IMG/VR virus record: IMGVR_UViG_3300032093_001067
Location: 1 to 20,116 of that record
DNA length: 20,116 bases
Strand: one strand, 5' to 3'
From: a virus
The position numbers and the translations under genes are program-made. The notes under the pieces were generated by a model, which was given only the letters and a program-made list of their open reading frames with translations, had not been told where the DNA came from and ran no database searches. Positions 19,412 to 20,116 of the stretch are shown here, one piece after another (the stretch's first letter is position 1; the number at the start of each line of letters is the position of its first letter).

Positions 19412-19574
19412 GAAGGTTGCTAAAGTCATGGGTGAGTTTAAGGATGGCACATTGCACTCAGGCAAAGGCGGTGCTGTAGTTAAGTCTAAGAAACAAGCCG
19501 TAGCCATTGCGCTTAGTGAGGCAAAGATGCCTATGCGCGGTCAACGTACAGCTAAGAACAAGGCTAAGAAATGA
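19386..19574 (+). CDS. Small basic protein (DUF6496-like)
   Basis: This is a 62-residue protein. The ATG pair at 19386/19389 lies inside the end of the nuclease gene, a coupled start. The first of its Lys-rich segments, KKSKAAKKVAKVMGEFKDG, is followed by LHSGKGGAVVKSKKQAVAIA and LSEAKM, a pattern I recognise as the DUF6496 phage family, with a basic tail. Genes of this type often lie just before the terminase genes. A role in packaging or DNA condensation is possible but unproven. The stop overlaps the next ATG (ATGA). Confidence 0.8.
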   Translation: MMKKSKAAKKVAKVMGEFKDGTLHSGKGGAVVKSKKQAVAIALSEAKMPMRGQRTAKNKAKK

Positions 19575-19714
19575 AGGGCGTACCACATTACTTGCCTAAT
19601 GGAAAACTTTATACTGGGGCTACCCATAAGGTTGGTAAAGTTTTAATGACAGGTGCAAAGCATACAAAGACTAGCCAAGTTTTAACACACACTAAACCCA
19701 AAGGCACAAAATGA
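19571..19714 (+). CDS. 47-residue basic phage protein
   Basis: This micro-gene has ATGA overlaps at both ends (19571-19574 and 19711-19714). MKGVPHYLPNGKLYTGATHK is followed by VGKVLMTGAKHTKTSQVL and THTKPKGTK. A motif of H-Y-L-x-x-G-x-x-Y-x-G-x-x-H-K, then H-T/S-x-S-Q, recurs in small phage proteins next to the DUF6496 type. It is rich in Lys, Gly and His and may bind nucleic acid. The function is unknown. Confidence 0.65.
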   Translation: MKGVPHYLPNGKLYTGATHKVGKVLMTGAKHTKTSQVLTHTKPKGTK

Positions 19715-19875
19715 AAACTGGACTATACGCAAACATTGCAGCAAAGAAAAAACGTATTGCTGAAGGTAGCGGAGAGAAGATGCGTAAGGTAGGCGCTAAG
19801 GGTGCTCCATCAAAAGCTGACTTTGTGGCTGCGGCTAAGACTGCTAAACCTGCTAAGAAAGCTAAGAAGAAATAA
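19711..19875 (+). CDS. 54-residue Lys/Ala-rich protein
   Basis: The ATG overlaps the previous stop (ATGA), and the TAA overlaps the next ATG (TAATG, 19873-19877). The sequence MKTGLYANIAAKKKRIAEGS then GEKMRKVGAKGAPSKADF, with a Lys/Ala-rich tail (KTAKPAKKAKKK), matches a small phage family with the theme 'GLYANIxAKxxRIAxGSGEKMRKxG'. The basic tail suggests DNA binding. The function is unknown. Confidence 0.7.
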   Translation: MKTGLYANIAAKKKRIAEGSGEKMRKVGAKGAPSKADFVAAAKTAKPAKKAKKK

Positions 19876-20116
19876 TGGCTGCGGCATGGACAAAGAAGGC
19901 TGGCAAGAACCCTAAAGGTGGGCTTAACGAGAAAGGTCGTAAGTCTTATGAGGCTGCTAACCCCGGCTCTGACTTAAAGGCTCCTGTTAAAAGTGGCGAT
20001 AACCCACGTAGAGCGTCTTTCTTGGCTAGGATGGGTAACATGGATGGTCCTGAGCGCAAACCTAATGGTGAACCTACTAGACTGCTTCTAAGCCTACAGG
20101 CATGGGGAGCTAGTTC
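19875..20116 (+). CDS. DUF6321-like phage protein (partial, runs off window)
   Basis: About 80 residues are visible before the edge. AAAWTKKAGKNPKGGLNEKG and RKSYEAANPGSDLKAPVK, followed by NPRRASFLARMGNMDGPE, match a conserved phage family (W-T-x-K-x-G-K-N-P-x-G-G-L-N-E-K-G, then P-G-S-D-L-K-A-P) usually found just before the terminase genes. Its start overlaps the previous stop. The next expected genes, beyond this window, would be the terminase subunits, which is inference. Confidence 0.75.
   Translation, partial: MAAAWTKKAGKNPKGGLNEKGRKSYEAANPGSDLKAPVKSGDNPRRASFLARMGNMDGPERKPNGEPTRLLLSLQAWGAS

Overview
This window is about half of a double-stranded DNA phage genome, or a phage contig assembled from an environmental sample. 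The supporting features are densely packed and mostly overlapping genes, a virion/tail module, a lysis cassette, an ERF annealing protein, a split primase/helicase pair, a cytosine methyltransferase and many tiny phage-type hypotheticals. No integrase, RNA polymerase or DNA polymerase is present here. Base composition is moderately AT-rich. Several small families and the sigma70-like promoters suggest a Gram-negative (proteobacterial, probably aquatic) host and a short-tailed phage, but that is inference and no host marker is visible.

Layout. (1) 2-6895, + strand: the end of a virion structural module. It holds two small structural proteins, a GNAT-like protein, three Gln/Ala-rich proteins that look like internal or ejected virion proteins, and a tail-collar-type fibre. 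(2) 6905-7417: a free-standing HNH endonuclease inserted between the fibre and lysis genes. (3) 7419-9333: lysis region with four membrane proteins (two overlapping in different frames) and a T4-type lysozyme. (4) 9375-10735: a Cys-rich protein, a metallophosphoesterase and a coiled-coil protein behind a possible promoter. (5) 10711-13653, - strand: one operon of twelve genes driven by a strong promoter at 13695-13724. It holds small proteins, the ERF recombinase and an SSB-like protein. After a UUCG-loop terminator come a Cro-like helix-turn-helix protein and four further small genes. Five of the twelve genes are under 60 codons. (6) 13746-19411, mostly + strand: a replication and DNA-metabolism operon with a winged-helix protein, a replication organiser, a primase zinc domain, a DnaB-like helicase, Dcm, a resolvase-like nuclease and a Ref-like nuclease. 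One lone acidic gene lies on the - strand. (7) 19386-20116: four small, mostly basic genes in a start/stop-overlapping chain, cut off by the window end.

The most striking region is 16331-17182. A complete C5-cytosine methyltransferase and a second 279-residue reading frame in the +1 phase occupy the same roughly 840 bp, with starts 4 nt apart and stops 8 nt apart. The second frame starts on the helicase stop codon, and the next gene starts directly after its stop. Its sequence resembles a phage protein family that I recognise from memory. This looks like full-length dual coding.

How the modules work together: the helicase and replication organiser would open and load the phage origin, for which a candidate repeat cluster lies inside the organiser gene. 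ERF plus the SSB-like protein would handle annealing and recombination, and the Ref-like and resolvase-like nucleases would process intermediates. Dcm would protect the DNA. Structural and lysis genes complete the cycle. The longest gene-free stretches are about 70-105 bp (11683-11757, 13654-13745, 18879-18945, 14230-14334), and each is described. No tRNA, CRISPR or insertion sequence was seen.
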